In this document: positions 51,308 to 58,658 of the stretch, piece after piece | How positions within the stretch are numbered: the first letter of the stretch is position 1 | Layout of the letters: the number at the start of each line of letters is the position of its first letter | Source of the DNA: G958296245 sp963664035 | GTDB lineage: Bacteria; Chloroflexota; Dehalococcoidia; Lucifugimonadales; G958296245 | Length of the DNA: 64,000 nt | Direction of reading: 5' to 3' | Assembly (NCBI GenBank): GCA_963664035.2 | Contig: OY760867.2 | Span: forward strand, 2,046,001-2,110,000 | Made by a program: the position numbers and the translations under genes | Notes under the pieces: generated by a model | Database searches by the model: none | What the model was told of the DNA's origin: nothing | Seen by the model: only the letters and a program-made list of their open reading frames with translations

Positions 51308-52495
51308 GTGGAGACCGAGGCCGAGCGGGAGATCAGGGCGCGCATACTCGACAGGGGCCGCATAACCTTTGCCGAGTTCATGGGCGTCGCGCTGTACTAT
51401 CCTCGCGGGGGCTACTACTCGGACGGCGCCGCCCTGTCGAGTCAACGCGACTTCTACACCAGCCCGGCGGCGCACCCCGCCTTCGGCGCCCTGGTCGCCG
51501 TACAGCTATCCAGGATGTGGGAGCTACTCGGACGCCCGCGCCCGTTCCACGCCGTCGAAATCGGCGCGGGCAGCGGCATCCTGGCCCGCGACGTGACGGA
51601 CTACGCGCCCGAGATACCGGGGCGGTTCTCTCAGGCGCTGCGGTACGCGGCGGTGGACCGCGCCGCGCAGGGCGGCCTACCCGGTCGGTACGGGCGGGTA
51701 CGCTCGGACGCGATGCCGTTCGAGGGGGTGGTGGGCTGCGTGCTCTCCAACGAACTGTTCGACTCCTTTCCTGTACACCGGTTCGAGGTGCGCGGGGGCC
51801 GCGTGCTGGAGGTACACGTGGAGCTGCGGGACGGCGAGCTCAGGGAGACTCTATCGGAGCCGTCGACGCCGCTGCTGGAGGAGCGGGCCCGCGGCATGGG
51901 AGTGCGCGAAGGCGGCCGAGGGGAGGTGAACCTCCAGGCCGGGGCGTGGATGGAGGATGCGGCTCGCGCCCTGCGGCGGGGCTTTGCGCTCACGATCGAC
52001 TACGGGTACTACGCCGCGGCCCCCCGCTCGGGCGATAGGGCGGGCGGGACCGTCGGGACCTTCTACCGCCACACGGGCGGCGGGAGCCCGTACCGGCGCA
52101 TCGGCGGCCAGGACATGACGGCCCACGTCGACTTCACGGCCCTGGTATCCGCGGGGGAGCGGGTAGGGCTGCGGCCGGTGCTGCTTTCCACGCAGGCAGG
52201 CTGGCTGGACGCGATGGGCATGGGAGGGCTGATAGCCAACGTGCGAAGGCGGCCTCTGCGGCAGGCCGTGCGGGACGCGAACTTGATGGCGATGCGGGAG
52301 CTGGTGAAGCCGGACGGCCTGGGGGGGTTCAAGGTGCTGGTGCAGGAGAAGGATACGGGGGTAACGGAGCCCGAGCAACTATTGCCGGCGTCCTCGGAGC
52401 TTGCGGCGCCGCTGCTACGGCGTGAGCACGCCAGGTTGATGGAGGGCAGGTATCCTCACGCGACGTTCGACGCCGGGGGGCCGTACTGCCTGTAG
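51308..52495 (+). CDS. MidA/NDUFAF7-like SAM-dependent methyltransferase (DUF185)
   Basis: 395 residues. AEFMGVALYYPRGGYYS is the DUF185 opening, VEIGAGSGILARDV the SAM-binding loop, VLSNELFDSFPVHRFE the conserved NELxDxxPV segment, and LTIDYGYY the later strand. The mitochondrial homologue NDUFAF7 methylates an arginine of a complex I subunit; the bacterial substrate is unproven. GTG start at 51308, only 18 nt after the preceding terminator, so its promoter must overlap that region. Convergent with trmI. Confidence 0.88.
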   Translation: METEAEREIRARILDRGRITFAEFMGVALYYPRGGYYSDGAALSSQRDFYTSPAAHPAFGALVAVQLSRMWELLGRPRPFHAVEIGAGSGILARDVTDYAPEIPGRFSQALRYAAVDRAAQGGLPGRYGRVRSDAMPFEGVVGCVLSNELFDSFPVHRFEVRGGRVLEVHVELRDGELRETLSEPSTPLLEERARGMGVREGGRGEVNLQAGAWMEDAARALRRGFALTIDYGYYAAAPRSGDRAGGTVGTFYRHTGGGSPYRRIGGQDMTAHVDFTALVSAGERVGLRPVLLSTQAGWLDAMGMGGLIANVRRRPLRQAVRDANLMAMRELVKPDGLGGFKVLVQEKDTGVTEPEQLLPASSELAAPLLRREHARLMEGRYPHATFDAGGPYCL

Positions 52496-52522
52496 GGCCG
52501 GCAGGTCACATATCCGCGGTGG

Positions 52523-53359
52523 TCAGTCCTGGCCGGGGCCTGGGTCGTCGTCCGGCCTGGGGCGAGGCGAGCATCTCCTGGCCGTGGTAATGAAACCCGT
52601 GTGGCCTACCATCCGGTGGTCGGGTCTCACGCTGCGCCTTCCCACGGACCAGGTGCGCATCATCACCTCCGCCGTCTCTATCACGTCGAACCTGCCGTCC
52701 TTCTCCAGCGCCAACGCCAGGTCGTACACCTGGAGCACGGTAGGGAGGAAGCTCAGGAATATCCCGCCCGGCGCCAGGGCTGAGGCGGCGTGCGGCACCA
52801 CGCGCCACGGCTCGGGCAGGTCCAGCACGACGCGGTCCAGGCCGCGCTCCTCGAAGCCCTCGTAGACGTCGCCCTGCTTCAGCACGAGGTTCGCGGGGTC
52901 CGGAATGGCCGCGGCGACGTTGGTCCGGGCGCGCTCGATCATGTCGGGGCGCAGGTCGTAGGAGACCAGCGAGCCGCGCTCGCCGACGGCCCTGAGCAGG
53001 GCGATGGTGACGGCGCCGGACCCGGCGCCCGCCTCCAGCACCCTGGCCCCGGGGAATATGTCGCCGTAGACGAGGATGGCTCCAAGGTCCTTGGGGTATA
53101 CGACGGTGGCGATGCGGGGCATGGCCCTGGTGAAGTCGGCCATGGTGGGCTTGACGGCCAGCAGGGAGTGCCCCCTGGAACTCGTGACCCTGACGCCCTC
53201 GGCCTGCCCGATCAGCTCGTCGTGGCCTACGTTGCCGATGTGGGTATGGAAGACGGCGGAGCGCTCCAGCTCGACGAGATACCGCCGCCCCTTCCTGTCC
53301 AGCACGAGGGCGTGCTCGCCTTCACGGAATACGTACCGCTTTCGATTGGAGTCGTCCAT
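52523..53359 (-). CDS. trmI: tRNA (adenine-58-N1)-methyltransferase TrmI
   Basis: 278 residues. An N-terminal beta-barrel-like region followed by KDLGAILVYGDIFPGARVLEAGAGSGAVTIAL, the SAM motif with the typical YPKD lead-in, and DRVVLDLPEPWRVV, the TrmI catalytic Asp region. Modifies A58 in the T-loop of tRNA. The C-terminus RRCSPRPRPDDDPGPGQD is a short disordered extension. A TAGAAT box lies exactly 6 nt before the ATG, predicting a leaderless mRNA separate from the operon upstream. Confidence 0.93.
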   Translation of the reverse strand: MDDSNRKRYVFREGEHALVLDRKGRRYLVELERSAVFHTHIGNVGHDELIGQAEGVRVTSSRGHSLLAVKPTMADFTRAMPRIATVVYPKDLGAILVYGDIFPGARVLEAGAGSGAVTIALLRAVGERGSLVSYDLRPDMIERARTNVAAAIPDPANLVLKQGDVYEGFEERGLDRVVLDLPEPWRVVPHAASALAPGGIFLSFLPTVLQVYDLALALEKDGRFDVIETAEVMMRTWSVGRRSVRPDHRMVGHTGFITTARRCSPRPRPDDDPGPGQD

Positions 53360-53365
53360 GCCCCT

Positions 53366-53371
53366 ATTCTA
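53366..53371 (-). promoter_or_regulatory. -10 box of trmI (leaderless geometry)
   Basis: Minus-strand TAGAAT, then AGGGGC, then the ATG at 53359. Confidence 0.6.
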
Positions 53372-53433
53372 CAGGCCCGCGCCCGTGGGGGGGCGCATCG
53401 GGCGGCCGATGGCGGTACGGTCCGGCGTTGGCG

Positions 53434-53892
53434 CTAGAGGCCCGACACCTCGGCGAGTACGTCGTTCACGTCGAGGTCGGCGGCGCTGGCGTAGGCGCGG
53501 CTGAACCTGACCGTGCCCTGCTTGTCGACGACAATCACGGCGCGACGCGCTGCGCCCGTCTCCTCGTTGAAGACGCCGTACTTCTTCGAGACCTCTCCGT
53601 GGGGGTAGAAGTCGCTGAGCAGCGGGTAGGGGATCTTGCCGAGCGAGACCGAGTAGGCGCTCTGCGCCGGCTGCGGGTCGGTGCTTATACCCAGTACCTG
53701 GGTATCTTTCTCCTCGAACTTCGAGCCGGCGGCCCGAAAAGAGGAGACCTGGTCCGTTCACCCGCCGGTGAACGAGTATATGTGGAAGGAGAGGACGACG
53801 TTCTTGTTCCCCCTGAAGTCGCCCAGGGAGACGTCGTTCCTATCCTGGTCTGGGAGCGTAAAGTCCGGGGCCGCTTGGCCAACGTTCACCAT
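53434..53892 (-). CDS. Peroxiredoxin with in-frame UGA at the peroxidatic position (predicted selenoprotein)
   Basis: 152 residues if UGA-45 is read as selenocysteine. The frame opens MVNVGQAAPDFTLPDQDR, the classic AhpC/TSA-BCP start, and continues VVLSFHIYSFTGG-UGA-TDQVSSFRA. The UGA (53758-53760) falls exactly where the peroxidatic Cys of the TxxC motif belongs. The frame then stays open for 107 more codons with normal peroxiredoxin features (VLGISTDPQPAQSAY, YPLLSDFYPHGEVSKKYGVF, RRAVIVVDKQGTVRFSRAY) to a TAG. There is no other Cys, so it would be a 1-Cys-type enzyme reducing peroxides with an external thiol. A hairpin fitting bacterial SECIS rules follows the UGA. Strong AAGGAGG site before the ATG. 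Last gene of the ilv-leu transcript, 21 bp after the HEPN gene. A nonsense mutation is the alternative. Confidence 0.87.
53709..53747 (-). promoter_or_regulatory. Candidate bacterial SECIS element
   Basis: In the mRNA, 11-49 nt after the UGA: lower stem UCUCCUC/GAGGAGA (7 bp), internal loop, upper stem UUUCGGGCC/GGCUCGAAG (with G-U pairs) and apical loop GCC. Its first loop base G lies 28 nt after the UGA, inside the 16-37 nt window described for bacterial SECIS. Confidence 0.6.
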
Positions 53893-53913
53893 GTCAGTCC
53901 TCCTTCGGGTCCA

Positions 53914-54273
53914 TCAGCGCGCGAGCGCCAGCATCCGTTCGACGAAGCGCTCCACCAGGGGGCGGTCGGCGTCTCGCTCGTAGTCCTCCATGTCGTCGTG
54001 GTAGAAGTTGCGGTGGAACTTCTCCGCCGCGAGGAAGTACGCTTCGATCAGGGGATCGTCCTGCTCTTGGGAGAGCCTGATGACCGCGTTCTTGAGGGAG
54101 CGGTGGGAGCGGTGGTCCCATCCCCGCTGCTGCGCGACGGCCATTACGGCGTGGGCCGCGGCTCCCCACAGCTTTTCGGAGCCCTGCACGAGGTCGCCGG
54201 CGGCGAGCTCGCGGTCCGCCGCTTCCAGGAAGTCCTGGGCCGTCTGCGCGTGCTCTTGGGTCAGCATCGCCAT
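53914..54273 (-). CDS. HEPN-like (PaREP1-type) helical protein
   Basis: 119 residues, all-helical. The spacing AADRELAAGDLVQGSEKLWGAAAHAVMAVAQQRG followed by HRSLKNAVIRLS and FLAAEKFHRNFYHDDM fits the PaREP1/HEPN-like family, small proteins often found with nucleotidyltransferases or as RNase-like toxins; the canonical RxxxxH pair is not clearly placed. It begins 1 nt after the leuC stop, the spot where leuD is commonly found, so it is surely co-transcribed. Its role in the operon is unknown. Confidence 0.7.
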   Translation of the reverse strand: MAMLTQEHAQTAQDFLEAADRELAAGDLVQGSEKLWGAAAHAVMAVAQQRGWDHRSHRSLKNAVIRLSQEQDDPLIEAYFLAAEKFHRNFYHDDMEDYERDADRPLVERFVERMLALAR

Positions 54274-54274
54274 C

Positions 54275-55675
54275 TCACCACTCCCGTATGTCCACGAAAT
54301 GGCCGGCCACGGCGGCGGCGGCGGCCATCTGGGGGCTGACCAGGTGGGTGCGCCCGCCCTTGCCCTGCCTGCCCTCGAAGTTTCGGTTCGACGTGGCGGC
54401 GCAGCGCTCGCCGGGCTTCAGGATGTCGGGGTTCATGCCCAGGCACATCGAGCAGCCCGCCTCCCGCCACTCGAAGCCGGCGTCCGTGAATACAGCGTCC
54501 AGCCCCTCCTCCTCGGCCTGGACCTTGACCGGGGTGGAGCCCGGCACCACCATCGCGCTCACGCGGTCGCTCACGCGGCGCCCAGCGACGACCTCTGCGG
54601 CGGCTCTCAGGTCCTCGATGCGCGCGTTGGTACACGAGCCGATGAAGGCGCGGTCTATCTCGATCTGCTGGATGGGCGTGCCCGGCTCGAGGGCCATGTA
54701 CTCCAGGGCGCGCTCGGCAGCCCGGCGGTCGGCCTCGTCCGGGAACGAGCTCGGATCGGGCACGCCGGCCGTCACCGGCGCGACCATGCTGGGGTTGGTG
54801 CCCCAGGAGACCATGGGGCTAAGAGCCGCGGCGTCTATCTCGACCAGGCTGTCGAACTCCGCGCCGGCGTCGGACGGGAGGCCCTGCCACTGCGAGACGG
54901 CGGCGTCGTATTCGCTCCCCTGCGGGACGTTGGCGCGGCCCCGCATGTAGTCGAAGGTGACGTCGTCCGGGGCGACCATGCCGGCGCGGGCGCCGGCCTC
55001 GATCGACATGTTGCACACGGTCATCCGGCCTTCCATCGAGAGCGACCGCACCGCCTCGCCGGTGTACTCGACCACGTGGCCCTGGCCGCCGGCCACGCCG
55101 ATCCGGCCGATTATGCCCAGGACCAGGTCCTTCGCGGTGACGCCGAACGGCAGCGGGCCGTTGACGCGAATCTCCATCGTCCTGGGCTTCGGCTGCACCA
55201 TGCACTGGGTGGCCAGCACCTGCTCGACCTGGGTCGTGCCGATGCCGAGGGCGAACGCGCCGAACGCGCCGTGCGTCGAGGTGTGGCTGTCTCCGCAGAC
55301 TATGGTCATGCCCGGCTGGGTGAGTCCCTGCTCCGGCGCTATCATGTGCACGATGCCCTGCAGAGGGTTGTGCATGTCGTACAGCGTGATGCCGAACTCC
55401 TCGCAGTTCCGCGTCAGCGTCTCGAGCTGCGTGCGGGCGACGTCGTCGGTAATCGGCAGCCTGCCCTTCCAGGTGGGGATGTTGTGGTCGGCGGTCGCTA
55501 TCGTCAGGTCGGGGCGGCGCACCTGGCGCCCGTTCTGCCGGAGGCCGTCGAACGCCTGCGGCGACGTCACTTCGTGCACCAGGTGCAGGTCGACGTAGAG
55601 GAGCGCAGGCCGGCCCGGCTCCTCGTGGACGACATGCGCGTCCCATATCTTCTCGAACATCGTTCTTGGCGACAT
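54275..55675 (-). CDS. leuC: 3-isopropylmalate dehydratase, large subunit
   Basis: 466 residues. Fe-S ligands are visible in FIGSCTNAR and CSMCLGMNPD (three Cys for a [4Fe-4S] cluster); VDLHLVHEVTSPQAF, THGAFGAFALGIGTTQVE and HLVSPQM are LeuC signatures. Isomerises 2- to 3-isopropylmalate in leucine synthesis. It needs a LeuD small subunit, which is not in the window. 5 bp after leuA; the downstream HEPN gene follows 1 nt later. Confidence 0.96.
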   Translation of the reverse strand: MSPRTMFEKIWDAHVVHEEPGRPALLYVDLHLVHEVTSPQAFDGLRQNGRQVRRPDLTIATADHNIPTWKGRLPITDDVARTQLETLTRNCEEFGITLYDMHNPLQGIVHMIAPEQGLTQPGMTIVCGDSHTSTHGAFGAFALGIGTTQVEQVLATQCMVQPKPRTMEIRVNGPLPFGVTAKDLVLGIIGRIGVAGGQGHVVEYTGEAVRSLSMEGRMTVCNMSIEAGARAGMVAPDDVTFDYMRGRANVPQGSEYDAAVSQWQGLPSDAGAEFDSLVEIDAAALSPMVSWGTNPSMVAPVTAGVPDPSSFPDEADRRAAERALEYMALEPGTPIQQIEIDRAFIGSCTNARIEDLRAAAEVVAGRRVSDRVSAMVVPGSTPVKVQAEEEGLDAVFTDAGFEWREAGCSMCLGMNPDILKPGERCAATSNRNFEGRQGKGGRTHLVSPQMAAAAAVAGHFVDIREW

Positions 55676-55680
55676 CTGCT

Positions 55681-57231
55681 CTATCCCGTGAACAACGCCT
55701 TGTTGCAGGCGTCCAAGTACGCTTTTCCGCTGGCCTCCATCACGTCCGCGGAGGCACCCCGTCCAGTGAACTCGCGCCCACGGTAGTTGACGCGCACGGC
55801 GACGTTGGCGAGGGCGTAGACGCTCTCCGTGATCGCGCCCACCTCGTAGTGGACGAACTTCACCTGCTCGCCCACGTCGCGTCCGGTCGCGCGGCGCAGC
55901 GCGTTGTTGATGGCGTCCACCGTGACCGAGACCGGGCCGTTGCCGGCCACTCCCACGCCGTCGTGCCGGTCCTCCTCCGCGTCCGTTGCGGTGAGGGTGA
56001 CGTCTGCGCGCCTCTCGACGCCGTCGCTACCGCAGACGATCTGGAGGGACGAGAGCGCGTAGGCGTGCCGGTCCTCCCTGGACTGCTGCCCCATCAGGGC
56101 CTCCAGGTCCGCGTCGGTCACCTCCCGCTTGCGGTCCGCCAGCTCCTTGAAGGCGGCGAACGCCTTGTCCAGCTGCTCGGCGTCCAGCGCGTAGCCGAGC
56201 TGTTCCAGCCGGGCGCGCAGGCCAGCCCGCCCGCTCAGCTTGCCGAGCACCAGCGCGCTGCTGGGCCAGCCGACGGACTCCGGCCTCATGATCTCGAAGG
56301 TCGACCGGTCCTTCAGGACGCCGTCCTGGTGGATGCCCGAGGCGTGTCGGAAGGCGTTGGCCCCCACGATGGCCTTGTTGGGCTGGACGGGGAAGCCGGT
56401 GATGTCGCTGACCAGCCTGCTGGTCCTGTATATCTGGGTGGTGTCGACGTTCGTGGAGACGCCTATCAGCTCCTTGCGGGTCTCGATGGTCATTATGATC
56501 TCTTCCAGGGACGCGTTGCCCGCCCGCTCGCCGAGCCCGTTGATGCAGCCCTCCACCTGCCTGGCGCCGTTCACGACCGCGGCGACGCTGTTCGGCGCGG
56601 CGTTGCCGAGGTCGTTGTGGCAGTGGACGCTGATGACCGCCTTGTCGATGTTGGGCACGTTGTCGCGCACCGACTTGATCAGGGCGCCGAACTCCGACGG
56701 GATGGAGTACCCCACGGTGTCCGGTATGTTCACCGTGGAGGCGCCGGCGTCGATGGCCGCCTCCAGTATCTTGTACAGGTAGTCCCGGTCGGTGCGGGTG
56801 GCGTCCATCGGGGAGAACTCGACGTTGTCGCAGTACCGCCGCGCGCGCTCCACGGACGAGACGGCCATGTCCAGCACCTCCTCCGGGTTGCGCCGGAGTT
56901 GGTGCCATATCTGGACGTCCGAGCTCGATATGAAGACGTGGATGCGCGGGCTCTCAGCGTGGCTCACGGCGTCCCTCGCCGCGTCGATGTCGTCGGGGTG
57001 ACAGCGCGCCAGGGAGGCGATGACGGGCCTCCTGACCTCCCGCGCTATCTTCGTCACTGCTTCGAAGTCGCCCGGCGAGCTTGCGGCGAAGCCCGCCTCG
57101 ATGATGTCGACGCCGAGCGCCTCCAGCTGCCGCGCGATCTCCAGCTTCTCAGCCGTCGTCAGCCCGATGCCGGCGGACTGCTCGCCGTCTCGCAGCGTCG
57201 TATCGAATATCGCTACCTTGTCGTTGAACAT
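55681..57231 (-). CDS. leuA: 2-isopropylmalate synthase
   Basis: 516 residues. Catalytic TIM barrel with DTTLRDGEQSAGIGLT at the start, the metal-binding HCHNDLGNA (HxH) and the GIHQDGVLKD segment; the C-terminal ~120 residues form the LeuA regulatory dimer domain (IVCGSDGVERRADVTL...). Condenses 2-oxoisovalerate with acetyl-CoA. The regulatory domain argues for leucine feedback inhibition in addition to the T-box control of the operon. GAGGAGG before the ATG. Confidence 0.96.
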   Translation of the reverse strand: MFNDKVAIFDTTLRDGEQSAGIGLTTAEKLEIARQLEALGVDIIEAGFAASSPGDFEAVTKIAREVRRPVIASLARCHPDDIDAARDAVSHAESPRIHVFISSSDVQIWHQLRRNPEEVLDMAVSSVERARRYCDNVEFSPMDATRTDRDYLYKILEAAIDAGASTVNIPDTVGYSIPSEFGALIKSVRDNVPNIDKAVISVHCHNDLGNAAPNSVAAVVNGARQVEGCINGLGERAGNASLEEIIMTIETRKELIGVSTNVDTTQIYRTSRLVSDITGFPVQPNKAIVGANAFRHASGIHQDGVLKDRSTFEIMRPESVGWPSSALVLGKLSGRAGLRARLEQLGYALDAEQLDKAFAAFKELADRKREVTDADLEALMGQQSREDRHAYALSSLQIVCGSDGVERRADVTLTATDAEEDRHDGVGVAGNGPVSVTVDAINNALRRATGRDVGEQVKFVHYEVGAITESVYALANVAVRVNYRGREFTGRGASADVMEASGKAYLDACNKALFTG

Positions 57232-57358
57232 GTCTGTGGCCTCCTCCAGCCTCAGCTACAGTTTCCATGCCCCCGAGGGGCCGAATGCGCGCCGGGCTAT
57301 CGAAGGGCAACGCAGTCCGCCGGGCGGAGCCCTGCCAGGACCCCGCCCTTGCGGCGAA

Positions 57359-58429
57359 CTACGTGATATACCTCTGTGCCTTCCATTCAATTTTCCCTCT
57401 ATCCGATGCTTGGGTCGTTCGCTCCTGCGTACTCTCTACTATCTGTCGGACCGCTTCGCGGAGTTCGTGCTCTAGCTCCGCGGGGTGGGTGTGCCAGAAG
57501 ACGTGAGCGGCGCCGGGGACCTCGACGTACCGCCCCCTGGGCATTAGGGCCGCCAGTTGGCGTGTGGGCCAGTTGGGCCGTATGTCCTTCTCCCCGTTTA
57601 TGAAGATTGCAGGCATGTCCAGATCCGCAATCTCCCGGAACAGCGTCGGGCGCTTGATGTACTCGCGCCAGCTACGGTTGCCGCCAGGGTTGGCTGCCGG
57701 GTCCGCCCTGTCTTCATGGCCCGCTGTGTCTTCGTCCATCTCTCCCAGGTTCCTGTGGTATGCCTCGCTCCACGTCCGGTCGTTCAGAACGTTGCCGCCG
57801 GCGATCCCTATCAGGCCCAACACGCGGGACGGGTATCGCAGCGCGTACGCCAGGGCGGCGTTCGGGCCGAAGCTGTGGCCCGCGACGATGAATTTCTCAA
57901 TACCGTACTCCCGTCGGACCGCCTCGGCGTCGGACAGCAGGGTGTCGACGTCGTAGTTGCCGTCCCAGTCGGAGCGTCCGCAGCCCCGGGGTTCGAAGCG
58001 GACCACGCGGCACAGGTCGTCGATCATGTCGGCTACCGGCCCCAGGTAGTCGTCGCATCCCGGCCCGCCGTTGAACATGAGCAACGGCGCGCCTCGGCCG
58101 CTCTCAGTCGTCCACAGCCGCGCGGAGCCCGAGGTAACGTAGCGCTCGACCGGCCTTTGGCGTCGTTCCAGTATCCGGAACTCTATCTCCATGTTGGCGC
58201 AATTTCCCCTTGGGGGCTGGTGTACGTACCTCCCGATCTCCACGCCCGCATGGCTGTGGAACATCCGGCCCCTGAGCACCTTGCAGACGTTCGAGTGGCG
58301 GCGCCTCATCCCAAGGGCGTCATGGACGTCCCCGGCGCGGAAGGTCACCTTTACCTTGCCTTCTTGATGAGCTTCCTGAACCTTCTGGCAGAGGTAGTCG
58401 CGAATTCGCTCTGCATCTCCGATTAGCAT
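57359..58429 (-). CDS. Alpha/beta hydrolase (proline iminopeptidase-like) with an unusual N-terminal domain
   Basis: 356 residues. Residues ~80-340 are an alpha/beta hydrolase: MFNGGPGCDDYLGP is the oxyanion-loop GGPG, AGHSFGPNAALAYA the nucleophile Ser, NGEKDIRPNW the Asp and GAAHVFWHTHP the His, as in prolyl aminopeptidase-like enzymes. The first ~75 residues (IRDYLCQKVQEAH, RAGDVHDALGM, HSNVCKVLRG) look like a separate small helix-turn-helix-like domain, seen elsewhere as a short stand-alone protein. An internal Met at about residue 80 could start a plain hydrolase. Sits inside the ilv-leu operon. Confidence 0.75.
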   Translation of the reverse strand: MLIGDAERIRDYLCQKVQEAHQEGKVKVTFRAGDVHDALGMRRRHSNVCKVLRGRMFHSHAGVEIGRYVHQPPRGNCANMEIEFRILERRQRPVERYVTSGSARLWTTESGRGAPLLMFNGGPGCDDYLGPVADMIDDLCRVVRFEPRGCGRSDWDGNYDVDTLLSDAEAVRREYGIEKFIVAGHSFGPNAALAYALRYPSRVLGLIGIAGGNVLNDRTWSEAYHRNLGEMDEDTAGHEDRADPAANPGGNRSWREYIKRPTLFREIADLDMPAIFINGEKDIRPNWPTRQLAALMPRGRYVEVPGAAHVFWHTHPAELEHELREAVRQIVESTQERTTQASDRGKIEWKAQRYIT

Positions 58430-58438
58430 TAGCCGCCT

Positions 58439-58657
58439 CTATGCCATGGTGCTTTTCGCTACGACGATGGCGACGATTATCGTCACCCACATCGCCATGA
58501 CGGTCCCCAACGTCCATAGGAAATTCCGGTCGACAATGGCCCTCAGATCCCTGATGTCGGACCTGACTTCCGTCACGTCCCGAATGAGCGTCTCCACATT
58601 GGACTCGACTCTCGCCAGCCGTTCGCCTTCCGATACTTCGGTTTGGGTTGCAGCCAT
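58439..58657 (-). CDS. Small coiled-coil membrane protein
   Basis: 72 residues. Residues ~8-45 (VSEGERLARVESNVETLIRDVTEVRSDIRDLR) form an amphipathic coiled coil, and ~46-68 (WTLGTVMAMWVTIIVAIVVA) a single membrane helix, an XhlA-like arrangement. It starts 1 nt after the ilvC stop and is followed within 10 bp by the hydrolase gene. Function unknown. Confidence 0.75.
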   Translation of the reverse strand: MAATQTEVSEGERLARVESNVETLIRDVTEVRSDIRDLRAIVDRNFLWTLGTVMAMWVTIIVAIVVAKSTMA

Positions 58658-58658
58658 C

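Noticed and set aside
53738..53757. GACC-A-GGUC hairpin with a GGUCU loop very close to the UGA, reminiscent of the E. coli fdhF loop
   Set aside because: The loop would lie only about 8 nt after the UGA, too close for a bacterial SECIS; the larger hairpin further down fits better.
53685..53761. Reading the peroxiredoxin region as two separate short genes
   Set aside because: Both halves are in the same frame with only the UGA between them, and each half is an incomplete peroxiredoxin.
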